Of a DNA stretch of 64,000 bases, positions 28,549 to 36,448 are shown in pieces. A program made the position numbers and the translations under genes. Numbering within the stretch: position 1 is the stretch's first letter; every line of letters starts with the position of its first letter. The stretch is from JANNPJ01 sp965200525 (lineage in GTDB: Bacteria > Actinomycetota > Actinomycetes > Actinomycetales > Kineosporiaceae), in NCBI GenBank assembly GCA_965200525.1, contig OZ241368.1, positions 3,100,001 through 3,164,000 on the forward strand, given 5' to 3'. Below the pieces are notes generated by a model. It saw only the letters and a program-made list of their open reading frames with translations. It did not search any database and was not told the origin of the DNA.

Positions 28549-29921
28549 ACCGGGCCCTGCGGATCGAGCTGCGACGGTCCAACGCCCTTCCTTTGGCGGC
28601 CGCCGTGATCGCCGTCACGGTGTTCGTCGATGTCCTCCTGGGCCAGCGGAAGTTCTGGGAGAACAACTGGATGAAGATGGCCACGGGCCAGCGAAGCGAC
28701 CTGCTGCTCATGGTCGTGTTCGCGGTCGGCGCCGGGGCGATGCAGGCCGGACTGGACCAGCGCCGCGGGGTGCTCGAACTGTTTGCCAGCACACCCCGGC
28801 CGCGCCGGACCCGAGTCCTCCCGGTGGCCCTGGCCCTGGCGATCGCCGCAGCCGGCGCCTACGTGATCACCTTCGCCATCGGGAGCCTGTGGGTGGCCAC
28901 CTACGCCACGTACGCCGATCCCGGAGCCATCGCCGGGGTGGTGGGCGTCGGTGCCGTGACCATGGCGACCGCGGTGTGGCTGGGCCTGCTTGTCGGGCAC
29001 CTCGTGCGCTCCCGGCTGACCGCGCCGATCGCCAGTGTTCTCACCCTGATGGTCCTGGCTCTCGGGTCGGACATCCTGGGCAGTCTGGGCAACGGTGCTG
29101 CCCTGAGCCTGCTGATGCCTGATCTGTCATCCTCGGTCGAAGGGGCAGCCACCGTCGCGGAGCGGGTCAGTACCCTGCAGGGCCTGTGGCTGCTCGCCGT
29201 TGGGGTGAGCGCACTCGGCGGGTTCCTCGCGTCGAGTGCCCGGTTCCGCATCCTCGCGGTGCTGCCCGCGGCCCTCGCCCTGGTCCTGGTAGCACCGCAA
29301 CTGCCGCACGGGCGCGGATACATCGCGGCTTACACGATCGATCCGCGGGCGGCCGAGTTGGTCTGTGCCACCGGAGCGCCCCGAGTCTGCGTCACTCGCG
29401 TGGACGCGTCCCGACTGCCACAAGTCGTGCCGGCGGCCCGGGCGGCTCTGAACGCCCTGGCTCGCCTGCCTCATCCGCCGACCGCGGTGATCCAGTACCC
29501 GCAGATAGAAGAAAGGACCTTCGAGCCGCCAGCCTCGAGCCGGGCCGACACCGTGTGGCTGGACCTCACCCCCTACGCCGTCGACGGCCGCGGCCGGTTG
29601 AGCGCAGAGGACGCCAAGACGCTCACGGGATCGCTGCTCAAAAACCTGGGTGTCACGCGGGGCTCATGCCCTCACGACGAAATCGATTCCGACAGGTCCA
29701 GCACCGCCGACGAGATCGGCGTGGCATGGCTGCTCGGCCGCTCTCCGGTCCCTGATCAGGAGCTGCCCGCAGCAGCCCAGGAGCGGATCCGAATCGGCTG
29801 GACGGCGTTCACGTCACTTCCGGCCGCGGAGCAACGCCGACGGGTCGCGGCGATGCACCGGGCCCTCCTGACCTGCCAAGGCGACATCAACACCATCCTC
29901 ACCCACGGGAGCACTTCATGA
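28545..29921 (+). CDS. ABC transporter membrane subunit with extracytoplasmic C-terminal domain
   Basis: 458 aa, overlapping the ATPase gene by 4 bp (ATGA). Residues 1-260 contain about seven hydrophobic helices (ALPLAAAVIAVTVFVDVLL, LLLMVVFAVGAGAMQAGL, VLALAIAAAGAYVITFAIG, IASVLTLMVLALGSDIL, LAALPAALALVLVAPQLP-like near 260). The remaining ~200 residues are soluble, with Cys pairs (ELVCATGAPRVCVTR; GSCPHDE), probably outside the membrane. This C-terminal domain is not one I recognise and may be the operon's signal or substrate receptor. Substrate unknown. The next gene overlaps by 4 bp. Confidence 0.85.
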   Translation: MNRALRIELRRSNALPLAAAVIAVTVFVDVLLGQRKFWENNWMKMATGQRSDLLLMVVFAVGAGAMQAGLDQRRGVLELFASTPRPRRTRVLPVALALAIAAAGAYVITFAIGSLWVATYATYADPGAIAGVVGVGAVTMATAVWLGLLVGHLVRSRLTAPIASVLTLMVLALGSDILGSLGNGAALSLLMPDLSSSVEGAATVAERVSTLQGLWLLAVGVSALGGFLASSARFRILAVLPAALALVLVAPQLPHGRGYIAAYTIDPRAAELVCATGAPRVCVTRVDASRLPQVVPAARAALNALARLPHPPTAVIQYPQIEERTFEPPASSRADTVWLDLTPYAVDGRGRLSAEDAKTLTGSLLKNLGVTRGSCPHDEIDSDRSSTADEIGVAWLLGRSPVPDQELPAAAQERIRIGWTAFTSLPAAEQRRRVAAMHRALLTCQGDINTILTHGSTS

Positions 29922-30526
29922 GATGGGCCGTCCTGTACATGCGATCGCGCCGCGTGCCCGAGGCCATGCTCGCCGCCACTTTGCTCACGGCCGTCGTCTG
30001 GGCCCTCACCGCCTCATACAGCCACCATCGGGCCGCAAGCCCCAACCTGGTCATGCTGGCTGCAAGCCTGGCTGTAGCCGCCCTGTCCACCACCCTCAGC
30101 TCCACCGACGACGCCCTCGACCGGACCGCGGCTCTGCCCTGGCCGGCCCGGCGGGCAACTCACCTGCTCGGATTGGGGCTGGGAGTCGGGGTGCTGCTGC
30201 TCTTGACCATGTTCACGAAGGCGACCTTCGGTCCCGTCAGCTTCGCGGTGCGCGACGCCCTCGGGTTGACCGGGCTCGCCGCACTGGGAGCACTCGTCCT
30301 GGGACCGCACCGCGCCTGGTTCCCCGTGGTGGCCTGGTCCACACCGGTCGTCTTCATGGCCGTCGCCGGCCAGCACCAGGTGCTAACGTGGATGATCCAA
30401 CCGGCCAACAGCCACCCCGCCACGCTCACGACGCTCGCGCTGGCCACGAGCGGCATCGGCGGCTACGCCGTCCTGGGACCACCCCGCCGGGCCCAGGCCG
30501 ACCTCGCCGGCGCGATGAGCATGTAA
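29918..30526 (+). CDS. Small integral membrane protein, last gene of the ECF operon
   Basis: 202 aa with six likely membrane helices (MLAATLLTAVVWALTASY, LVMLAASLAVAALSTTL, LLGLGLGVGVLLLLTMF, GLTGLAALGALVLGPH, PVVAWSTPVVFMAVAGQ, LTTLALATSGIGGYAVL). It overlaps the preceding permease gene by 4 bp (ATGA), so it is the fifth gene of the sigma/anti-sigma/ABC operon and may be the second membrane subunit of the transporter. No enzymatic motif. The operon ends here; sequence downstream is pseudogene debris. Confidence 0.82.
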   Translation: MRWAVLYMRSRRVPEAMLAATLLTAVVWALTASYSHHRAASPNLVMLAASLAVAALSTTLSSTDDALDRTAALPWPARRATHLLGLGLGVGVLLLLTMFTKATFGPVSFAVRDALGLTGLAALGALVLGPHRAWFPVVAWSTPVVFMAVAGQHQVLTWMIQPANSHPATLTTLALATSGIGGYAVLGPPRRAQADLAGAMSM

Positions 30527-30639
30527 CCGCGTCTTGCCTGGGCGCCTGCGCAATGGCGGCCCCAGCGGTCGGATCGGTCGGGGACGTCGGCATTTAGAAC
30601 GGCATGGACACCGGATTTACCGGTGCGGGTCCAGACCTC

Positions 30640-31035
30640 CCAAGGCTCGGGCATTTCCTAAGCGCCTGTGGCTCGTACGGAGATCCCGCGGGGTCCGGTT
30701 CGGCGTAGGACGCCGCACACGACCAAGAGCCAGGAGTGAAAGATGGTCGCGGCGTAGAGACCTTGGACATCCTTAAAGAACGTGGCGTCCAGCGGGCCGG
30801 TGGAGTTGTCAAGAGCCAGGAAGACCACACGGCGCCCGGGGCGGTCGGCGGGGTCTGGGTGGCCACCTTCACCCCGGCGACGAGCAACTCTCCGCCGTGC
30901 CGGCGGTCTTGAATGTTGCGCCAGGGGTGATCTGCAGGGTCGGCAGCAGCGGAGCGTAAAAGTCCAAGACGTGATGGCTGACGTCCAAGCCGAGCACCTC
31001 GTGCTCAGCGCGCACTCGTTCAGCGCCGGTCATCG
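30640..31035 (-). pseudogene. dnaE2: C-terminal remnant of error-prone DNA polymerase DnaE2
   Basis: The minus strand encodes RAEHEVLGLDVSHHVLDFYA, then (after a frameshift) GGELLVAGVKVATQTPP, then (after another) RRVVFLALDNSTGPLDATFF, DVQGLYAATIFHSWLL and GVLRRTGPRGISVRATGA. This order is the C-terminal OB-fold region of DnaE2, the translesion polymerase partner of ImuB. Only about 130 codons in three frames remain; the polymerase domain is gone. It directly abuts the truncated ISL3 transposase at about 31035. Confidence 0.82.
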
Positions 31036-31835
31036 ATAGCCCGGACCAAACGATGCAATCGGGGGATCACCGAGGTCCTGGCAACGTCGAGGCCCAGGAG
31101 GCTCCCGGCGGTGAGCGATGCCCGGCCTGGACCAAGGACACCCTCCTTTTCAGCACGGCCACAGGTGCCATCGGTCGGCGACCTGCACCGCGTCGGCACG
31201 CCCTGCGCCGCGGCCTGGGCGTAGGCTCCGGCGCGGTCGCGGCAAATGATGGAAGCGTCGGCGGCGTTCGCACGCAACCATCCCGCGACGGTGTCGCGCT
31301 GCCGGTCGGGTAGGAGCTCGACGGGCCGCCGGGTTTCTAGGTCGACAAGGACGGTCCCGTAGACGTGACCGCGGCGCAGGGCGAAGTCGTCGACGCCTAC
31401 GATATCCAAGGAAGGTGCTGGTGGCTGCGGTAGGGCCCAGACCAGGCGCAGCCCCGCATCCCTGCCGGTGGGCAGTCCGATCCCCTCGGCCAGGCGGGCG
31501 CCGGCGCGGCCGGCGAGAAGCAGCCCGATGTCGGCCAGCATCAGGGAGGCCGGCACCGTTCGTCGGGCATGAGCTTTGGTCAGGTCGGGGATCTGCTCGG
31601 CGAACGTCTTCGCCGAGCACGACTGGTTCTCACATCGGAACCGCCGCACGCTGAGCCGGATACTCACGCTACGTCCGGCCACCGGCAGATCGACCAGCGT
31701 TCGACGATACCGCGCGTGCAGCCGGACCGAACGCACCTGGCAGCAGGGACGATTACTGCCTGGATCGCGGGCGTGCGCTGTGATCACCACGCCATTGCCG
31801 GACGCCGAGACCTCCAGCAGCTGGATCTGAAAAGA
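31036..31835 (-). pseudogene. ISL3-family transposase, truncated and frameshifted
   Basis: Minus-strand translation gives VRSVRLHARYRRTLVDLPVA, VRRFRCENQSCSAKTFAEQI (zinc-finger-like N terminus), GRAGARLAEGIGLPTGRDA, DIVGVDDFALRRGHVYGTVL, and IICRDRAGAYAQAA. These include the first two catalytic Asp of ISL3 transposases. At about 31160 the homology (VADRWHLWPC) moves to another frame. It ends near 31036 at the dnaE2 remnant, so the C-terminal catalytic Glu is lost. The start codon is also unclear. Non-functional. Confidence 0.87.
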
Positions 31836-32243
31836 TGAGGAAGAAGTGACTCAACATCGCTACACCAAGAGATCACGGGTCAGATGGGCGCCCCAGACGA
31901 AGCAGGCGCGCCGTCACGAAGTAACTCAACCATCACATAAAGCGTGCCAGGGCAGCATTCTGAACCGCCCCAGCGATTCCGCCGACTCTGGACACGCCGG
32001 TTCACTGCGGCCGCCTGAGTCAGCAGCGGATTGGCAACGCCCACCGGAAAGAGTTGCCTGTAGCAGCCGCGCGGTTTACGTCGGTCATCGCGCTAAGGGA
32101 TCGTCTGAGACGCTGCTATGAACCTGTGCAGGTTTAGGTAGACAGAGTTTCGACACGCCGCGGTACCAACGGATGGCTAGAGCGAACTAGGCTAGGCTAA
32201 TCTTCACGAACTCGATCACCTATGACGTTCGAGGGGGACCTGA
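31836..32243. other. Gap upstream of the BLUF gene
   Basis: No gene recognised. Base composition falls toward the BLUF gene. CTAGGCTAGGCTAATCTTC near 32190-32208 is AT-rich and could be promoter sequence; CGAGGGGGACCTGA precedes the start codon and provides the ribosome binding site. Confidence 0.45.
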
Positions 32244-32720
32244 ATGTCCGGTAGTCCGGGAACAGACGTAGTTGAGTCCGATAGCGGTTTGTGGCAGTTG
32301 GTCTACGTGAGCGCAGCTATGCCCAATTTTACTCCGGCTGACCTTGATGATGTTCTACGAGTAGCCAGAGCGCGTAATGCGCGCATACATGTTAGCGGAC
32401 TTTTGTTGTATGTGAATTCATCATTTCTGCAGGTACTTGAAGGCGAAATTCATTGTCTTGACTCACTCTTCGAACGCATTAAAGCTGACCCGCGTCACAG
32501 TCAGTCAAAGTTGCTGCTGCGCACACCAATGACACATCGCTCCTTCGCGAACTGGACTATGGGTTACAGCCAAGTGACATTCGGAGAAATCGAGGAAACT
32601 ACAGGGGTTAACAATTTTTTCGCTAATCCAAAAGCTTACGCAGAACTTGATGACGCCAAGGTAACCAAAGTACTGGACCTATTCCGGTCCGGTTCGTTTC
32701 GCCAAAAAATTGCACCATGA
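32244..32720 (+). CDS. Stand-alone BLUF blue-light photoreceptor
   Basis: 158 aa. A BLUF domain binds FAD and rearranges hydrogen bonds around it in blue light. The key residues are all present and fall at the same numbers as in AppA: Tyr21 (QLVYVS), Asn45 (RARNARI), Gln63 (SSFLQVLEG), Trp104 and Met106 (FANWTMGY). After the domain (about 18-112) there are about 45 residues of C-terminal helices and no enzymatic output, so it belongs to the short BLUF class that acts by protein-protein contact. In other bacteria short or fused BLUF proteins often control c-di-GMP enzymes, which fits this window. Codon use is clearly AT-richer than in neighbouring genes, suggesting transfer. It is monocistronic and surrounded by IS debris but looks intact. 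Confidence 0.95.
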   Translation: MSGSPGTDVVESDSGLWQLVYVSAAMPNFTPADLDDVLRVARARNARIHVSGLLLYVNSSFLQVLEGEIHCLDSLFERIKADPRHSQSKLLLRTPMTHRSFANWTMGYSQVTFGEIEETTGVNNFFANPKAYAELDDAKVTKVLDLFRSGSFRQKIAP

Positions 32721-33288
32721 CCGCTCATGGTGACTGCTCACCCCTCAGGGTGCAGGTCTCGTGCGGCCGGGCCAGCTACCCTGCAACCGTCGGGCGGGAC
32801 TCGGGAATGTACGGGCCGGCAGGGCCTGACTCCTGACCAACAACGTGAGTCGGCGATAGCTCCGATCGCCCAAGCCTGGCGCCGGGGAGCCAAAGACGAC
32901 CGTGTACGCTGGCCCGTTCGTCTGAACGATTTACGCCTATGCAAACGGCGACGACCCGCGCTGGCATAAGCCGAGGACTTCGCCGCCACCATGCACGGTA
33001 CGGCCTGGATGTTCGGATCGGCCGTCTACCGTGAGTCCAACCACTGCCTGACGCCGCGGCCTGCCAGCTCAGAGCCAGACGGCTGGTACGCCAGCAATGG
33101 TCAGTGCCCGCCCACCCAGGTCATCGTAGGCAGGTCGCACCCAGCGGGCTTTGCCATCAAGCACCCCATGACTTCGTGCGCCTCAATGCCTTGAGCTTCC
33201 ACCCAGTCGAGCATGCCTTTTGTCAGCAGCGTCCTCGGTAGCGGGCGCGGCCGAGGGCGCTGCCGCCAAAATCAAACACTAGGCCGCA
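32721..33288. other. Gap downstream of BLUF
   Basis: Open frames are present but none has recognisable motifs or ribosome binding sites. An imperfect repeat CCATGACCGCTCATGG spans the BLUF stop codon. Nothing else is supported. Confidence 0.4.
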
Positions 33289-33726
33289 TCAGTTGGTGGT
33301 CAGGTTGGAGGACGGGGCACGCTGATCTTCGACTGGTACTGGGCCCAGCCCTGGTCGATGATCCGGAATCCCGCATCCAGCATTAATCCGTGTCACTCGT
33401 GACGAAGAGCTGAATCTGGGGGCCCGCTTGAGGATGTCCACGTCGTACTGCAACCGGCGGTTCTCCGCCCGCAGAGCCCGCAGCTCAGCGGCATCGTCGC
33501 TGCTCAGACCATCAGTACGGGTTCCGTCGTCAAGCTCGGCTTGCTTGGTCCAGGCCCGGACCGCGGTCTCAGTCAGATCGAAGTCCAGCGCCATCTGACG
33601 GACCGTCCGGTCACCTTGGCGACACCGGGCGACGATGTCAGCCTCGAACTCCGGGGTGAACGAGCAGCGAGGCCGTGGCTTCTTCTTGGTGTTGGTCTGC
33701 ACGAGGAACATTCTTCCAGGGAGCAA
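33289..33726 (-). pseudogene. IS3-family transposase OrfA, truncated
   Basis: Minus-strand protein with the OrfA helix-turn-helix (RCSFTPEFEADIVARCRQGD, MALDFDLTETAVRAWTKQAE) and leucine-zipper part (AAELRALRAENRRLQYDVDI, LKRA). After LKRA the sequence is unrelated to OrfA, and no OrfB (DDE integrase) follows. This is the N-terminal portion of an IS3-group element whose rest is missing. Confidence 0.85.
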
Positions 33727-33808
33727 TCGCTCCCGATTTCGGATGTCCGTCGAACCGGGTCAACCCCACCAGTGGCCGTGGCCGCAGGGTGGACCTGCGG
33801 TTGCCAGA

Positions 33809-34550
33809 TCACGCAAGTGGTAAGCGGCCCAGCTGTTCGTAGGCGCTCTTGTACGGGTAGCGGTCACTACCATTGCGGGCCAGGAAGATTGGTCCCGTCG
33901 TGCGGTCGGCGATGTAGGTGTTGAGGGCGCGGGTGACGGCAGGGGCCAGGGGGACGTGGGCGCTCTTGCCGCCTTTGCGGGTGATGCGCAGGACCCGGTG
34001 ACCTTGGTCGTGGCCGTAGTCGCGGATGTTAGCGCCGAGAGCTTCGGAGATCCGGACCCCGCAGAAGATCAGCAAGGTGTCTAACGCGCTGGAGCGGGGT
34101 GAGTGTCCGTGGCGGGTCTGCAGCAGGTGGCGCAGCTGTTGCTGGGTCAGGCCTGTGGCCTGCGATTCTTCGGAGACACGGGGCCTACGGACGGAGGCGA
34201 CGGGGGAGTGGGTGAGGACTCGGGCGTCGTGGATGCCGAAGTCGTAGAACCCGGTCAGCGCCGACAGCCGCCGGGCGATGGTCGCCGGCGACGCGGTGCG
34301 TCCGGTGCGTGGTTGCGGCTGCGTGGTGAGGTGACGGACCCAGGCGTCGGCGTGGTGGCGTTCTGCACTGAGGGGGTGGATGCCGAGCTGCTCGCACCAG
34401 GTGGCCCAGGCGTGCAGGTCGCGGCGGTAGGCGGTGGCGGTGTTCGTGGAATGCCCGATGGGCCAAGCCTCAGCTAGTCGCAGGAACGGGTCGTCATCGC
34501 CGGTACCGGCAAGCGATCCAGCGGCGCTACTCGCCGGCCCGGACCGGGTC
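33809..34550 (-). pseudogene. Tyrosine recombinase (XerC-like integrase), 3'-truncated
   Basis: A continuous minus-strand frame gives an N-terminal core-binding domain (HSTNTATAYRRDLHAWATWC, ATIARRLSALTGFYDFGI) and the start of the catalytic domain with the first catalytic Arg (LLIFCGVRISEALGAN) and the beta-hairpin Lys (LRITRKGGKSAHVPL). It stops at 33809 right after AYEQLGRL, before the HxxR box, second His and nucleophilic Tyr. It therefore cannot catalyse strand exchange. No clear start codon is present near 34550. It was probably the integrase of an integrated element; the downstream side is replaced by sequence leading to the IS3 remnant. Confidence 0.85.
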
Positions 34551-35060
34551 GGCCGGGCTGGTGATAGGCGACCTCACCGCCAGGGTCATCGCCACCCGTG
34601 ACGGTGAGGTCACCTGACCTTACCGCCACCACCCCGACGGCCACACTGCCGTCATTGCGTGACTTCTCATCCATAGTCCTGAGCGTACCTCGCGCACCCC
34701 GCCCTACCCGCAGATAAGGTCCTTTATCTGCGGATCTGGCTGGATGGTCCACGGTACGCTTGCAGGCGTACCTGTCGGCAGCAGTGTCGGGAAAGGATCG
34801 TTCTTCGACATTGAAAGGGCTGACGCGAATCTCAGTCCGGGGGCTGGTTGGGTTGTCCGGGTGGGCGTGGGAGGCCAGCGGCGGGTGGGTGTCCGTTGCC
34901 GGGGGCTTAGACGCAAGAACGTATGGACGCAGAAGGCTGCTCCCTTCGATCCTGCCCATCTGCGCGTAGGGGGTTGGTGCTGGTCGGCGGGTGCGTGAAC
35001 TCGATTGGAGGCTGGGGGGGGATAACAGGGGAGAGCCCTGTTGAACCACCGGACGAGAGG
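34551..35060. other. Gap with a 26-bp palindrome
   Basis: Between the integrase remnant and the sigma-factor remnant. It contains the palindrome at 34708-34733. Open frames on both strands lack recognisable motifs. Confidence 0.45.
34708..34733. repeat. Near-perfect 26-bp palindrome
   Basis: Perfect 10-bp arms CCGCAGATAA and TTATCTGCGG with a six-base centre GGTCCT. It lies upstream of the integrase remnant on its 5' side. It could be an operator, a recombinase site or a terminator; its symmetry and AT-containing arms stand out against the high-GC background. Confidence 0.65.
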
Positions 35061-35540
35061 ATGCTTGTGACGTCCAGCATCGAGGAGCGGGTCGTCACTG
35101 ACGCGCAGCTGCTGGCGCGGTCAGTAGACGAACCGGACCTTTTCTCTCTCGTGTATGACCGACATACCCGCGACCTGTATCGCTACGCCGCCCGCCGGTT
35201 GGGGCCAGATCTTGGCCAGGACGTTGTCGCGGACGCTGTCGTAGCGGCCTTCAGGCGCGCCATCGCTACGACCCCTGCTATGTCAGCGCCCGGCCGTGGC
35301 TGTTCGGGATCTTAATCCGTGAGATCTCGGAGTATCGGGTCCGAGCTCGCCCCGGTATCGGGCGCTGCGCCGGGTACCCCAGGAAAGGCAGGAGACGGGC
35401 GAGGACCCGATAGGGCAGGTCGTGGAGCAAGTCGCCGCCCAATCGGTGCGGGCGCCCCTGAGCGCGGCCCTGGCCGGCCTGGTCACCCGCGACCGTGACG
35501 TCCTGCTGCTCCCGCACCCTCATTCCAGCCCCACCGGCGT
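35061..35540 (+). pseudogene. ECF-type sigma factor, frameshifted
   Basis: ATG 35061 follows GGACGAGAGG. The region 2 start is readable (DLFSLVYDRHTRDLYRYAAR, RLGPDLGQDVVADAVVAAFR). The frame then shifts near 35265 (HRYDPCYVSARPWLFGILIR, EISEYRVRARP), and the region 4 start (VRAPLSAALAGLVTRDRDVL) lies in yet another frame, ending without the DNA-binding helices. At least two indels and loss of the 3' end make it non-functional. Such sigma factors act with RNA polymerase at a few stress promoters. Confidence 0.82.
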
Positions 35541-35779
35541 GTCGCAAACCCCGCGAATCGCCCACCGGCACGACTTTGCCGGACCCTCGCTTGCCATGGG
35601 TTAGGTAGGGCGCGACGGCCTCAAAAGGGGAACCTGATCGGCAGAAGACGCTCTAGTCCAGGTTCAGGAAAGGCGCTGGTGAGCCGATCAAGAACATACC
35701 CGCCGCGGACTCGGCTCGACCTACAACGACCCCCCTCGATACTGGGGCGCGCCTTGACTACCGCAGGGTAGGCGGGGAA

Positions 35780-35817
35780 GGGCCGGGTGTGACCAACCGC
35801 GTGGTCGCACCCGGCCC
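35780..35817 (+). terminator. Strong hairpin terminator
   Basis: 16-bp arms GGGCCGGGTGTGACCA (35780-35795) and TGGTCGCACCCGGCCC (35802-35817), one mismatch, six-base loop, followed by GCTTTGCT. Typical of factor-independent terminators in high-GC actinobacteria. Confidence 0.75.
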
Positions 35818-36203
35818 GCTTTGCTATGCGCAGAGGAATTTGTCACTGGGATCAACAGTGTACTGACCTAGCCTGATGCCAATTCTACCAAATGCTGAGA
35901 TCGGCTACGTCGTCACTGCGTGAACACGGCGTTCGACGAACGACGTACGCAGAGGCCCAGCTCCGCGGGTCCGCCGATGCCTCCCACGAAATGCGCACTC
36001 CGGGACATGATCCACGGCTCGGCCGTCTCTACCTCAACGGCGAGATCACCGAATAGGCGCAAACCAATAGGGCGACGGAGCGGATTCCGGTCGGTCGACC
36101 CGCATGCAGCGTTTGGTGGGCTCGAAGCCCGTCTCAAGCTACCCACTCTGACGGGCAGTGCCCATTTCGGTACCTTGTTGTAACCCATTACTTTCAGCCC
36201 CGC

Positions 36204-36225
36204 GCCGCTGGCCCCCTCCAGCGGC
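36204..36225. repeat. Short perfect hairpin
   Basis: 8-bp arms GCCGCTGG and CCAGCGGC with loop CCCCCT, 220 bp upstream of the chemoreceptor start. Confidence 0.45.
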
Positions 36226-36448
36226 ATCTCCGCCTATGGTATTGCTCTCGGTATGCCCCCACGATGGCGTGCTCCGAGCTGCCGGCATCTGTTTGCGGTC
36301 CGGATGGGATGGGCGCGAGCGTGCCTCGATCGGGCAGGCAGCGGAATTTTCCCCTCAAGCCGGGCAGTCATCCGAACTGCGTTCTTCAGTTCGACGGTCT
36401 GCTGTCCGACGATGTGGTGGTCTTGATGACTGGAGTGAGGGCGCCGCT

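Larger units (their letters stand above)
35541..36448. other. Long leader region upstream of the chemoreceptor
   Basis: Holds the terminator at 35780-35817, a smaller hairpin at 36204-36225, and an AT-richer segment near 35820-35900. A long open frame joins the chemoreceptor from 36158, but its upstream part lacks motifs. I checked for a c-di-GMP (GEMM) riboswitch and did not find its conserved core. No gene supported. Confidence 0.45.

Noticed and set aside
34474..35049. 191-codon minus-strand frame between integrase and sigma remnants
   Set aside because: No motifs, Arg/Pro-rich, and it covers the palindrome and a plausible promoter region.
35541..36448. Possible c-di-GMP (GEMM) riboswitch in front of the chemoreceptor, and likewise in front of other genes of the window
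   Set aside because: The conserved GEMM core (CGCAAAG-type and GGTAGCGGGG-type segments in order) was not found in any leader I read.
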